From: DTDR01 sp964505415
GTDB taxonomy: Bacteria > Hydrothermota > Tepidihabitantia > Tepidihabitantales > DTDR01
NCBI GenBank assembly: GCA_964505415.1
Contig: CAZDHW010000022.1
Coordinates: 1-23,177 of the forward strand
Reading direction: 5' to 3'
DNA: 23,177 nucleotides
The position numbers were made by a program, and so were the translations under genes. This document shows, piece after piece, positions 1 through 7,945 of the stretch. Below the pieces are notes generated by a model. That model saw nothing but the letters and a program-made list of their open reading frames with translations, had not been told where the DNA came from and ran no database searches. Position 1 is the stretch's first letter, and each line of letters begins with the position of its first letter.

Positions 1-106
1 CGGCTTTTTTACTCCAAACACTTCTAATTTAAATTATTGGAAACCATGAATCTCGGCTTCATTATCAATTTTTTAATCCTTAAGAATTTACCGAAGGTTT
101 ATTAAC

Positions 107-126
107 TATTAGGTAATATTAGGTAA
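107..126. repeat. Perfect tandem direct repeat, 2 x 10 bp
   Basis: TATTAGGTAA occurs twice head to tail with no spacer. The 10-bp period is about one helical turn, so a protein could read both copies on one DNA face. It lies about 180 bp before the first gene of the envelope operon and 7 bp before a palindrome. A regulator site is inference; a chance duplication in AT-rich DNA is possible. Confidence 0.45.
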
Positions 127-133
127 AAAATTA

Positions 134-148
134 TATCAAATTTTGATA
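134..148. promoter_or_regulatory. Palindrome TATCAAA-T-TTTGATA, possible operator
   Basis: A perfect 7-bp inverted repeat surrounds a single central T. Its core, TCAAA followed by TTTGA, is shared with the palindrome between the acpP and rpmH promoters at 12025-12034. The position upstream of an operon and the shared core suggest a transcription factor site. AT-rich palindromes arise easily, so confidence is low. Confidence 0.3.
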
Positions 149-308
149 AAAATTTATGTAAAACTATGTGGGGAATGTGTAAAAATTTACCCAAATAATG
201 TTTTAAAATTTGCTTCTATTATTATAAAACCCTTATTTAGCAATCAAAATATAATCTGGCATAGAAAGTGTTTATTTTATATATCAAAGGGATGCTTAAT
301 TTTTAGCA

Positions 309-1967
309 ATGAATATTTATGGATTATTTATCTTATTGATTTTTCGTCAGTTAAGCTATTTTGAATTTGTGGAATATCCTTTAAATCATACTGCGGGAGA
401 TTCTTTTGAAATAAAGATTGTCGCACGGGAAAGCAACGGCGATACTGCTTGGTATTTTAATGATGTTGCTTATTTAGCAACAAGTAAAGATGGGCGTTAT
501 CGTTCAATATTTATTAATCCCAACCAAATATATTTTCAAAGAGGGGTTGCGACAAAAAAGGTGGTTGTTACCCTTGCAGAGACTTTAAGTTTAATTGTTT
601 ATCTTCCCAGTAGACCAGAAATAAAAGGGAAAACCCCAACCATTAGGTTTAATCCCAATTATCCCAAAAAATTAATAATTCTTTCACCGGCAGAAACATT
701 AGCCAGTGGTTCAACTTTTGGAAAAATCTCTTCTCCTTTTCCTATAAAAGCGGGTGAAATTTTTTCTTTTAGGGTTTATATTACTGATAATTGGTTTAAT
801 CCAGCAAAAACAATAGGCGAAACTGTTTATTTTAAAAGCACCGATTCTTTTGCCCGTTTACCCAAAGAAACCCCCTTTTTAGGAAATGAAAGTATTGTTT
901 TTCAAGGAGATTTAAAAACAAAGGAATTACAAAAAATTTATGTGTTTTCTAAATCTGCCTATTTGACTGCTGATTCTACCGAAATTATGGTTTTGCCTAA
1001 TAAATATAGAAACCTTTTATTAATTTTGCCTGGTGAAGAAATAAGAAAAGGTGATACTACTACCTTGCCCCACCTAAAACCAGGAAAAAGAAATCTACCC
1101 TCTCCTCAATATGTGAAAGAGCCCTTTTTGGTAAAAGTTTTTATTTGTGATAGTTTTTACAATCCAACCACCTGCCCAGGAGAAACAGTAAAATTGTTTT
1201 CTGATTTTTCTTTTTCTTATTCACCAGAATTTATTTTTATTCAAGATAGCGGAAGTTTCTTTGTCTTCTTTGACTCTGCCGGAGAGAATCAAACCATTTG
1301 GGCAAAAAGTAAGAATTATGAAACCTATCGTTCAAAATTAACCATCTTATCAAAAACAAAATTTTTAAAAGTCTTTAAACCAGAAACTGCCTTCGCAGGT
1401 AGAGAATACGAAATAAAGGTGGTTTGTCTTGATACCAATCAAAAGCCAATTCCCTTTCACAAAGTAATTTATAAAGTGATAAAAGGTAAAGGAATGGTTT
1501 ATGATACTTTAAATTATACTGATGAAGAAGGGGTTTCTAAGGTAAAATTTATCTGCGAATATCCCGAAGTTTTGGAAACTGATACCATTCTAATAAAATC
1601 AGATGATAAAGAAGAAAAAATTGGCATTTATATTGAGATAAAAGATGAAACTCTTTTAGCAGGAAAAATTATTGGTTTTCCTAATCCCACTGGTATTGAA
1701 GCCGATTCCATAAAACTACTATATTATTTACCTATTGCTTGTGATGTGAACCTGCTTATTTATGATCCCTTTGGTAATATTATTTTGAATAAAAAAATCA
1801 GAAAGAATGAAATTGGCGCCCAAAAAGGTTTAAATTATTTTATTTGGAATTGTCGGGATAATAACTATAAAAAAGTTGCTAACGGATTGTATAATATAAG
1901 GATTATTGGTGTTACCCATACGCAAAAGGTATTTGATAACACTTATCGTTTTTTAGTAGTATGGTAA
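309..1967 (+). CDS. Secreted Ig-like repeat protein with C-terminal FlgD-Ig/Por-sorting-like domain
   Basis: This 552-residue protein is likely exported. It starts with a short hydrophobic stretch (residues 3-12) and an in-frame TAA at 297-299 makes ATG 309 the first possible start. Two Ig-like units of about 110 residues can be recognised, beginning near residues 122 and 238. Each opens with 'LSPAET' or 'LPGEE', then a Gly/Thr/Ser-Pro linker, an 'FxVxVxxxDxxxNP' strand and a Gly-Glu-Thr-Val strand. A third Ig-like unit spans about 350-450. The C-terminus (about 455-552) has 'GFPNPT', 'YDPFGNII' and 'NGLYNIRI', matching the FlgD-Ig/type A sorting-domain style. The next gene, a PorV/PorQ-like barrel, overlaps its end by 7 bp, so they are probably co-expressed. 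The exact role is unknown; a surface or periplasmic structural protein is the best guess. Confidence 0.72.
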   Translation: MNIYGLFILLIFRQLSYFEFVEYPLNHTAGDSFEIKIVARESNGDTAWYFNDVAYLATSKDGRYRSIFINPNQIYFQRGVATKKVVVTLAETLSLIVYLPSRPEIKGKTPTIRFNPNYPKKLIILSPAETLASGSTFGKISSPFPIKAGEIFSFRVYITDNWFNPAKTIGETVYFKSTDSFARLPKETPFLGNESIVFQGDLKTKELQKIYVFSKSAYLTADSTEIMVLPNKYRNLLLILPGEEIRKGDTTTLPHLKPGKRNLPSPQYVKEPFLVKVFICDSFYNPTTCPGETVKLFSDFSFSYSPEFIFIQDSGSFFVFFDSAGENQTIWAKSKNYETYRSKLTILSKTKFLKVFKPETAFAGREYEIKVVCLDTNQKPIPFHKVIYKVIKGKGMVYDTLNYTDEEGVSKVKFICEYPEVLETDTILIKSDDKEEKIGIYIEIKDETLLAGKIIGFPNPTGIEADSIKLLYYLPIACDVNLLIYDPFGNIILNKKIRKNEIGAQKGLNYFIWNCRDNNYKKVANGLYNIRIIGVTHTQKVFDNTYRFLVVW

Positions 1968-3202
1968 TAATATTAATTTTCCTTTTAAATTATGGAAACT
2001 TCTCGGGCAATATCTATGATTACGGTTTAACTCCCCGCTCTTTGGCTTTAGGAAAATCCTTTGTTGGTCTTGCCGATGATGGCGAAGCCGGCTATTTTAA
2101 CCCTGCCGGCCTTTCTTATCAAAATAGAATGGAATTAAAACTTGCCCATTCTCAACTTTACGGTAGTAATTTAGAATATTTAAATTATACCTTGCCTACG
2201 GATAAATACGGAACTTACGCAATCACTTTTCTTTCTTTAAATGCCTTTAATATTGAATCAAGAACGATAAAGAATGAATTATCAAAATCAATCTTTTTTG
2301 CCGAAAATGTTTACCTTTTATCCCATGGTTATTCCCTTTTTCCTTTTTTAAGCATCGGTAGCAATTTAAAAATCCACACAAAAAATATTTTTATTTATAG
2401 TGATGTCGGCATCGGCTTTGATTTTGCCCTTTACCTTTCTTGTTTTTACCCCTATACCTTTGGCATCACCCTCACCAATCTTATTTCTCCCAATTTTACC
2501 CTCTATTCGGAAAAGGAAACCTATAAAAAAATTTTAAAAATCGGCCAGTGCTATCGTGCTTATAAAGAAAGGGTGAAAATCCTTTTGGATTTAAATCTTT
2601 TAGAAGATATTTTCCAAGAATTTTCTTATGACTATCTTAATCCCCATTTTGGTATTGAATTCGAAATAGCCGAAAATAAGATTGTCCAAAGAATTGGCTT
2701 AGACCGAAATGAATTGAGCTTAGGAATCGGTTTAAAAAATGTTGGAAAAAATTTCTCTTTGGATATTGATTATGCTTTTCTTTTACATTACCAATCAAAA
2801 TATCTCTTATCGCCAACCCATAAGATTGGTCTCACTTTTAAGTTTGGCGGTTTCCATATTTGGGCAAAAGCCTTTCCGAAATATTTCTCGCCAAAACCAG
2901 AGAGTAAAGAAAATCTTTTGACTATTAATATTAAATACGCAACTAAAAGGAAGATAAAAAGATGGCAATTTTTAATTCGCAGTGAATTAGGCGAAATTGT
3001 GAAAACCTATCAAGGTTATGATGAGATGCCAACAAAACTTTTTTGGGATGGCTTAGACGATATTGGCCGACCAGTTGCTGACGGTAAATATTATTATGAA
3101 GTTACTTTAATTGACAGTGAGGAAAAAATTTCTTTGCATAATACTGGTTATTTAACCACTATTAAAACCACTAGCTTAAAGGGGGAGGTAAAAATAAAAT
3201 GA
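1961..3202 (+). CDS. PorV/PorQ-family outer-membrane beta-barrel with FlgD-Ig tail
   Basis: The 413-residue product has a short N-terminal hydrophobic segment. It then carries the family opening 'TPRSLALGKSFVGLADD' followed by 'YFNPAGL', typical of PorV/PorQ/UPF0164-type barrels. Alternating hydrophobic/aromatic strands continue to about residue 320, as expected for an outer-membrane barrel. The last ~85 residues form a FlgD-Ig-like domain ('RSELGEIVKTYQG', 'LFWDGLDDIGRPVADGKY'), probably periplasmic or surface exposed. In Bacteroidota PorV works in type IX secretion, but no PorU/Sov-like gene is visible here, so involvement in such secretion is inference. It overlaps the genes on both sides, by 7 bp upstream and 4 bp downstream. 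Confidence 0.8.
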   Translation: MVIILIFLLNYGNFSGNIYDYGLTPRSLALGKSFVGLADDGEAGYFNPAGLSYQNRMELKLAHSQLYGSNLEYLNYTLPTDKYGTYAITFLSLNAFNIESRTIKNELSKSIFFAENVYLLSHGYSLFPFLSIGSNLKIHTKNIFIYSDVGIGFDFALYLSCFYPYTFGITLTNLISPNFTLYSEKETYKKILKIGQCYRAYKERVKILLDLNLLEDIFQEFSYDYLNPHFGIEFEIAENKIVQRIGLDRNELSLGIGLKNVGKNFSLDIDYAFLLHYQSKYLLSPTHKIGLTFKFGGFHIWAKAFPKYFSPKPESKENLLTINIKYATKRKIKRWQFLIRSELGEIVKTYQGYDEMPTKLFWDGLDDIGRPVADGKYYYEVTLIDSEEKISLHNTGYLTTIKTTSLKGEVKIK

Positions 3203-5601
3203 CTTTCTTAATATTTTTTAATATTCTTTCTTTTTCTCTATCGGAAGATTTTATAAATCAATATCACCAAATAAGAAATTATTTTACCGAAAGAAACTAC
3301 GAAAAAGTTATTACCGAAGGCAAAAAACTTAAAAAGCAAATGCCTGAGATACTAAAAAAAGAAGATTTTAATTCGGAAATTGATTTCCTTATTGGGCTCA
3401 GTTATTTAGGATTAAAAGAATTTAAAAAGGCAGAGAAAATATTTCAAAATTTAGCAAAAAAAGAAGGTAGTTATTTAAAATGGGAAGCCAATTATGCCCT
3501 TTTGTTAACTGCCGTTATGAAAAAAGAATATCAAAAAGCGGAAGAAATGATTGCCCGGTTATTAGCGGAAAGGATTTATCAAGGGGATGAAAGGGTTTTA
3601 TTAATAAAGGGAATTATTCATTATTTAAAAAAAGAAAATAAAGAGGCTTTGAATGTTTTAAAAGATTTATCCCTATTGGAAGGAAAATATTTTTTAGCCA
3701 AGATTTTATCAAAAGAGGGAGATATAATTTCGGCAATTAACCTTTTAAAGGAGTTAATTGAAAATAACCCTAATTCTCTTTTAACCAGTTATTACCATTT
3801 TTTATGGGGCGAGATACTTTTTTTAGCTGATGATTTTTTGGGAGCCCAGGCAAAATTTAAATATTTTATTGAAAATTATCCGGAATCTCCCTTAAAGGAT
3901 TTTGCCCATTATTTCTTAGGAATAGCTTCTCTTTATTTGGGTGATTATCTTTCAGCTATTGAAAATTTAAAAAGTCTCACCAAACACCCATTATCCTTTT
4001 TAGCTGCCAATAGTTCTTATTATTTAGGGCTGGCCTATTTTCTTCTTAAAGATTATGATAATGCCTTATTTTATTTAAGAAAAACCCTTTATAATTTTCC
4101 CAAAAATAAAGCTGGTCTTTTTGCCCAATTAGAAATTCCCTTTTTATATTTGGCAAAAAATGATACTTTAAATGCTATTCTCTCTTCCTTACAAATCTCC
4201 CAACGAATAAACGCAAGAATTTTTGATGATTTGGCTAATTATTTTTTGGCTTTCCTTTATTACCAATTTAAAGATTATGAGAAAGCTTTCAATTCTTTAA
4301 TAGAGATTTTAACAAAAAGTGATGATAAAAATCTGAGAGAAGCCAGTATCCTTTTAATATTACAATTATCTTTATTAACGAGAAATGAAAGAAATGGCGT
4401 AAGTATTTGTGAAAAGTTTTTAAGAGAAGATACCACAATTCATAACGAAGAGATTTTTTATCTTTTTGCCGAAAACCTCTACTATCTCCAACGATACGAA
4501 GAGGCTGAATTTTATTATGAGAAAGTAAAAAGTTTAAAGGGAAAATTGGGAAAGGGTTATTGTGCCTTACATTTAGGAAGATTTAAAGAAGCCGAAGAAA
4601 TTTTTAAAAGCATCCACCAATCAGATTTAACGGATACGATTTTCACTTTGAATGCCCTTTTAGGAATTGCCTATTCTTTATTTAATCAAGGGGAATATTT
4701 AAAAGCAATTGATTATTTTGATTTTATTATTCAAAACTTTTCACCAAATTTTTCTGATTTTATTGCCAAAAGCTATTTCTATGCCGGCAATGCCTCGGAG
4801 AGGTTAAAATACTATGGTCAGGCATTAGATTATTATCAGAAATTGCTTGAAAATTATCCCTATTATGAAAAGGCCGATGAAGCCTGTTTTCGCATTGGTG
4901 ATTTGTATTTTAAAGCAAAAAAATATGGCGAGGCGATAGGAACTTTTCAATACCTTATTAACCATTATCCTTCTTCCTCTTTTGTTCCTTTTGCCCAAGC
5001 TTTGATTGGTCAAGCCTATTTGGCCCAAAAAGATTACAAAGAGGCTATTACCTCCTTTGAAAAATTTCTTCAACTTTTCCCTGATGATATTCAAGCAAAA
5101 GGGGTAAAAAAGTCTTTGGAATTGGCTTATTATTATGCTTCTTTAGAAGATACATTATGGCAAAAAGAGTTCTTAAAGAGATTTCCTTCATCAGAATTGG
5201 CCTACCAATTGCTTATTGAAAAGGCAAAGGAACTAATAGGTAGAAAGGATTATAAAAGAGCAATAAACCTTTTGCAAAATATTGTCAGCGAAATGATAGA
5301 TACCAAAATTGGTGGCGATGCCCAATTACTTATCAGCGAAATTTATAGCAATCTCAAAGATTGGGAAAACGCTAAAAATAATTACGAAAGGTTTTTAAAA
5401 TTTTTCCCTTCCCATCCCGAGCGGGAAGGTGCTTATTTCAATTTGGCAGTTGCCTACTATAATTTAAAAAATTACGAAAAGGCAAAAGAAAATTTTCAAA
5501 TACTCATTGATTCTTTTCCTAATAGTAGTCTTAAGGAAAATGCTCAAAAAAATTTAGAATTAATTTTAAAAAAAATTGGTGAAAAAAAGGAGGAAAAATG
5601 A
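3199..5601 (+). CDS. Large periplasmic TPR-repeat protein (CpoB/BamD-like architecture)
   Basis: This is an 800-residue protein with an N-terminal hydrophobic stretch (about 2-14, ending SLSED) that looks like a signal peptide. The rest is nearly all tetratricopeptide helices. Recurrent signatures include 'YLGLKEFKKAEKIFQNL', 'YFLLKDYDNALFYLRK' and 'YYNLKNYEKAKENFQ'. Many units have the 'NYP/FP-x-S' turn seen in periplasmic CpoB/YbgF and BamD repeats. A GGGAGG Shine-Dalgarno lies 10 nt before ATG 3199, and the start overlaps the previous stop as ATGA. Directly upstream of exbB, it occupies the role CpoB has in tol-pal loci, though it is several times longer. A scaffold linking the motor to outer-membrane or cell-wall partners is inferred. 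Confidence 0.8.
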   Translation: MTFLIFFNILSFSLSEDFINQYHQIRNYFTERNYEKVITEGKKLKKQMPEILKKEDFNSEIDFLIGLSYLGLKEFKKAEKIFQNLAKKEGSYLKWEANYALLLTAVMKKEYQKAEEMIARLLAERIYQGDERVLLIKGIIHYLKKENKEALNVLKDLSLLEGKYFLAKILSKEGDIISAINLLKELIENNPNSLLTSYYHFLWGEILFLADDFLGAQAKFKYFIENYPESPLKDFAHYFLGIASLYLGDYLSAIENLKSLTKHPLSFLAANSSYYLGLAYFLLKDYDNALFYLRKTLYNFPKNKAGLFAQLEIPFLYLAKNDTLNAILSSLQISQRINARIFDDLANYFLAFLYYQFKDYEKAFNSLIEILTKSDDKNLREASILLILQLSLLTRNERNGVSICEKFLREDTTIHNEEIFYLFAENLYYLQRYEEAEFYYEKVKSLKGKLGKGYCALHLGRFKEAEEIFKSIHQSDLTDTIFTLNALLGIAYSLFNQGEYLKAIDYFDFIIQNFSPNFSDFIAKSYFYAGNASERLKYYGQALDYYQKLLENYPYYEKADEACFRIGDLYFKAKKYGEAIGTFQYLINHYPSSSFVPFAQALIGQAYLAQKDYKEAITSFEKFLQLFPDDIQAKGVKKSLELAYYYASLEDTLWQKEFLKRFPSSELAYQLLIEKAKELIGRKDYKRAINLLQNIVSEMIDTKIGGDAQLLISEIYSNLKDWENAKNNYERFLKFFPSHPEREGAYFNLAVAYYNLKNYEKAKENFQILIDSFPNSSLKENAQKNLELILKKIGEKKEEK

Positions 5602-6263
5602 TTCTTGGTCAGAGTTTAGTTCAAATCTTTAAAAGTAGTTTTGTTATGATTTTATTACTTTTCCTTTCGATAATCGCCTTAGCTTTAATCATTGAACGTC
5701 TTATTTATTTTTATCGTAATCGCTTTCGCGGAAGCGAGAGTTTACAAAAGCTGAGCAATTATTTTAAAAATGGCGATTTTCAATTAGCTAAAGAATATGC
5801 TTTAAGTTTAAAAAATCCTTTAGGAAGGATCTTTCATTTAGGCTTAGAAAATAGCCATTTATCACCTCCAGAAATAAAAGAGCTTTTGATTGGTCAGATT
5901 TTGGAAGAAAAGGTGAAATACGAAAATTATTTGAGCGGTATCGGAACAATTGCTAACGGCGCAACTTTGTTGGGGCTTTTGGGGACGGTAATCGGTCTGA
6001 TAAAGGCCTTTCATAATATTGCGCTAACTGGTTCTGGAGGACCAGTGGTTGTCTCTAAAGGAATTGCCGAAGCATTATTAACAACTGCCTTTGGGTTATT
6101 AATTGGTATTCCGGCGCTTTTCTTTTATAACTATTTTTCCAAAAAGGCAAACGACCTTGCCGAAGAGTTAGAAAGCCTTTCCCAAAAATTTTTAGTATTA
6201 TTAACAACTAACAAAGAAAAAAGTAAAGAAAAGCAAGAAATAGAAGCTTTTTGGAAATTTTAA
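5598..6263 (+). CDS. exbB: ExbB/TolQ/MotA-family proton channel protein
   Basis: The 221-residue inner-membrane protein has three helices: about 16-38, 114-137 and 156-180, with the cytoplasmic domain between the first two. The family core is clear ('GATLLGLLGTVIGLIKAF' and 'GIAEALLTTAFGLLIGIPA'). Thr130, Glu158 and Thr163 match the pore residues of ExbB/TolQ (E. coli ExbB Thr148, Glu176, Thr181). It would form the pentameric channel that uses the proton gradient to drive ExbD and TonB. AGGAGG at 5588-5593 precedes ATG 5598, which overlaps the TPR gene by 4 bp. ExbB and TolQ cannot be told apart by sequence alone; the downstream tonB favours ExbB. Confidence 0.92.
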   Translation: MILGQSLVQIFKSSFVMILLLFLSIIALALIIERLIYFYRNRFRGSESLQKLSNYFKNGDFQLAKEYALSLKNPLGRIFHLGLENSHLSPPEIKELLIGQILEEKVKYENYLSGIGTIANGATLLGLLGTVIGLIKAFHNIALTGSGGPVVVSKGIAEALLTTAFGLLIGIPALFFYNYFSKKANDLAEELESLSQKFLVLLTTNKEKSKEKQEIEAFWKF

Positions 6264-6265
6264 AG

Positions 6266-6679
6266 ATGTTGAGAAGAAAGATTGGAAAAAATAAAAACTT
6301 TTTAAACGAATTAAATATCACTTCCTTGGTAGATATTTCTTTAACTTTGGTAATCGGTTTCATTGTTGCCCTTCCCTACTTCTTTGAATCCGGAATATTT
6401 GTCTCGCAAGCTAAACTTACTAAAGCTGCCGATAATTCTCCCATCCCCGAATTAAAAGTAAACATCTATCTAACAAAGGATGGCGAAATAATTTTAAACG
6501 AAAAAAAAGTTAATTTTGATGTCTTTAAAAAACTCTTGCCCCAATTATTGGAAAGAAGCTGGGAAAAGAAGGTGTTAATAAGTGCTGATAGCCAAGTGAA
6601 ATACGAAAAGATAATTAATATCCTTGATTTCTGTAAAGAAAGTGGTGCTAAAGAATTAATCTTAATAAGAAAAAGATGA
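6266..6679 (+). CDS. exbD: ExbD/TolR biopolymer transport protein, first copy (with membrane Asp)
   Basis: ATG 6266 is preferred (137 residues); an in-frame TTG at 6251 would extend it by five codons into exbB. It has one N-terminal transmembrane helix (about 17-37) with 'NITSLVDISLTLVIGFIV'. Asp23 sits where ExbD/TolR have their essential membrane aspartate (Asp25 in E. coli ExbD). A periplasmic ExbD fold follows from about 60 ('IYLTKDGEIILNEKKV', 'VLISADSQVKYEKIINIL'). It lies 2 nt after exbB and overlaps the next exbD-like gene by 4 bp, so subunits should be made together. Confidence 0.9.
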   Translation: MLRRKIGKNKNFLNELNITSLVDISLTLVIGFIVALPYFFESGIFVSQAKLTKAADNSPIPELKVNIYLTKDGEIILNEKKVNFDVFKKLLPQLLERSWEKKVLISADSQVKYEKIINILDFCKESGAKELILIRKR

Positions 6680-7074
6680 GAGTAACCAATATCAATATTT
6701 TACCAGTTGCCTGTGTGGGTTTGCTTTTAGTGATTATGATGATTATCGTGGCGCCAATGGTAGTTAGTTATTCAAAAACACCGGTTAATGTCCCCCAAGC
6801 CCGCACCGCTGAAAGAAAAGTGGAAAATGAAATTGTTATCTCTTATACACAAGATAAGAAATTATTTTTGAACGATATTCCGATAAATTTAACAGTTTTA
6901 AAAGAAAAACTGAAAGAGGAATTGGAAAAAGACCCTTATCGCTTAGTAGTGATTCGAGCCGACAAGAAACTTTCTTATGGAGAGGTAATTGAGATCATTG
7001 CTTTAGCTAAAGAAACCGGTGCGAAAAGATTAGCTTGCAGTACAAAAAAGAAAGAAAAAAATGATGAGAATTAA
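6676..7074 (+). CDS. ExbD/TolR-like protein, second copy, lacking the membrane Asp
   Basis: The 132-residue protein has the same plan as its upstream neighbour: one transmembrane helix (about 8-30), then a periplasmic domain with 'ISYTQDKKLFLNDIPINL' and 'LVVIRADKKLSYGEVIEII', which is clearly ExbD. The helix begins 'NINILPVACVGLLLVIMM'. Aligned with 'NITSLVDISL' of copy one, the position of the essential Asp is Val, and no other acidic residue lies within the helix. It starts in an ATGA overlap with copy one. Tandem exbD genes are known elsewhere (for example Xanthomonas), but loss of this Asp would make it a non-protonatable partner, probably in a heterodimer. Confidence 0.85.
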   Translation: MRVTNINILPVACVGLLLVIMMIIVAPMVVSYSKTPVNVPQARTAERKVENEIVISYTQDKKLFLNDIPINLTVLKEKLKEELEKDPYRLVVIRADKKLSYGEVIEIIALAKETGAKRLACSTKKKEKNDEN

Positions 7075-7945
7075 AACGATTAACATAGCTCTGCTTATTT
7101 CTTTAACCTTTCATCTTTGCTTATTTATAGTTATTAACCAAATAAAAGAAAAAAAATCACTTTTTGAAGATTTACACGAAATAACTTTTATTGACCAATC
7201 GTATCGTCCGGAAGTAGCCAAAATAATTAACCTTTCAAAGGGTGATTTCCGTAAAAAAGGTGAAGGGGAAACCAAAAAAGAAAAAATTGTGGAGGCTTCT
7301 GCCGAAGAGATTGTTCCCTTAGATTTAACAAAAAATATGGAAAAAAGCCAAGGTAAAATAGATTTAAATTATTTCTCCTTAGAAAAGGGGGCAGATATGG
7401 AAGCAATTAAAATCAATCTTAATACCAGAACAACGCCAAAAACAATTGAAGAAATTTTGCAAGAAGAACCAATAAAATTAACTACTGGTGGGAAAAAGGA
7501 GGGAATTGTTTTTGGTGTTTACCAAGAAATAAAAGAAGCCGAACCGATAAATTTGGAAGCGAAGATTCTAAAAAAGGAAAAGCCAATTAAATTTAAAGAA
7601 AGTAAAGAAGAAATGGAAATTTCTTTAAATGAAACTAAAGAAAAAAATATTAAAATTGCCCTTGCCGGTCCAATTTCTCAAAGAAAGATATTAAAAAAAG
7701 TTTTACCCAAATATCCTAATTGGGCAATTGAAAAAGGAATTTGCGGTTCCTTAGTTTTAAAGATTTGGGTATTACCTGAAGGAAAGGTTGAAGATAATGT
7801 GGAAATTATTGAAACAAGCGGTTATCCGGAATTGGATAATTTGGTAATTAAAGTGATTAAAGAATGGGAATTTGAACCATTGGCGGAAAATGTGAAAAAA
7901 GAGATGCAGTGGGGAATAATAAGATTTAGGTTTGAACTCATATGA
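7061..7945 (+). CDS. tonB: TonB-family energy-transducing protein
   Basis: The 294-residue protein has an N-terminal signal anchor (about 7-27) containing Ser14-x3-His18, the SxxxH pattern that TonB uses to engage ExbB/ExbD. A long Lys/Glu-rich, proline-poor spacer runs from about 28 to 200. The C-terminal TonB domain (about 203-294) shows 'KYPNWAIEKGICGSLVLKI', 'GKVEDNVEIIETSGYPELD' and 'VIKEWEFEP', all classic. The spacer is unlike the Pro-Glu/Pro-Lys rod of enteric TonB. Start is ATG 7061, or ATG 7064 three bases later. It overlaps the second exbD by 14 bp and the next gene by 4 bp. Its outer-membrane partner is not obvious in the window; no plug-barrel receptor is present. Confidence 0.9.
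   Translation: MMRIKTINIALLISLTFHLCLFIVINQIKEKKSLFEDLHEITFIDQSYRPEVAKIINLSKGDFRKKGEGETKKEKIVEASAEEIVPLDLTKNMEKSQGKIDLNYFSLEKGADMEAIKINLNTRTTPKTIEEILQEEPIKLTTGGKKEGIVFGVYQEIKEAEPINLEAKILKKEKPIKFKESKEEMEISLNETKEKNIKIALAGPISQRKILKKVLPKYPNWAIEKGICGSLVLKIWVLPEGKVEDNVEIIETSGYPELDNLVIKVIKEWEFEPLAENVKKEMQWGIIRFRFELI

Larger units (their letters stand above)
1..308. other. AT-rich non-coding region upstream of the envelope operon
   Basis: No convincing gene is visible here on either strand. An open frame at 143-364 has low-complexity translation and overlaps the real gene at 309. Signals present are a perfect 10-bp tandem repeat (107-126), a 7-bp-arm palindrome (134-148) and a TATAAT hexamer at 250-255. 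The TATAAT has no good -35 at 16-18 bp. A TTGATA at 144-149 lies 16 bp before a poor TATGTG. The promoter of the downstream operon is probably in this stretch, with TATAAT at 250-255 the best -10 and a leader of about 45-50 nt, but this is weak. Confidence 0.5.

Noticed and set aside
2..49. Open frame from the left edge ending in TGA, about 15 codons, possibly a gene end
   Set aside because: Too short to exceed chance, no recognisable motif and no terminator after it.
143..364. 73-codon open frame on the + strand upstream of the first gene
   Set aside because: Low-complexity AT-driven translation, no ribosome site, and it overlaps the better supported gene at 309.
4825..5094. 89-codon minus-strand open frame inside the TPR gene
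   Set aside because: Shadow frame antisense to clear TPR repeats.
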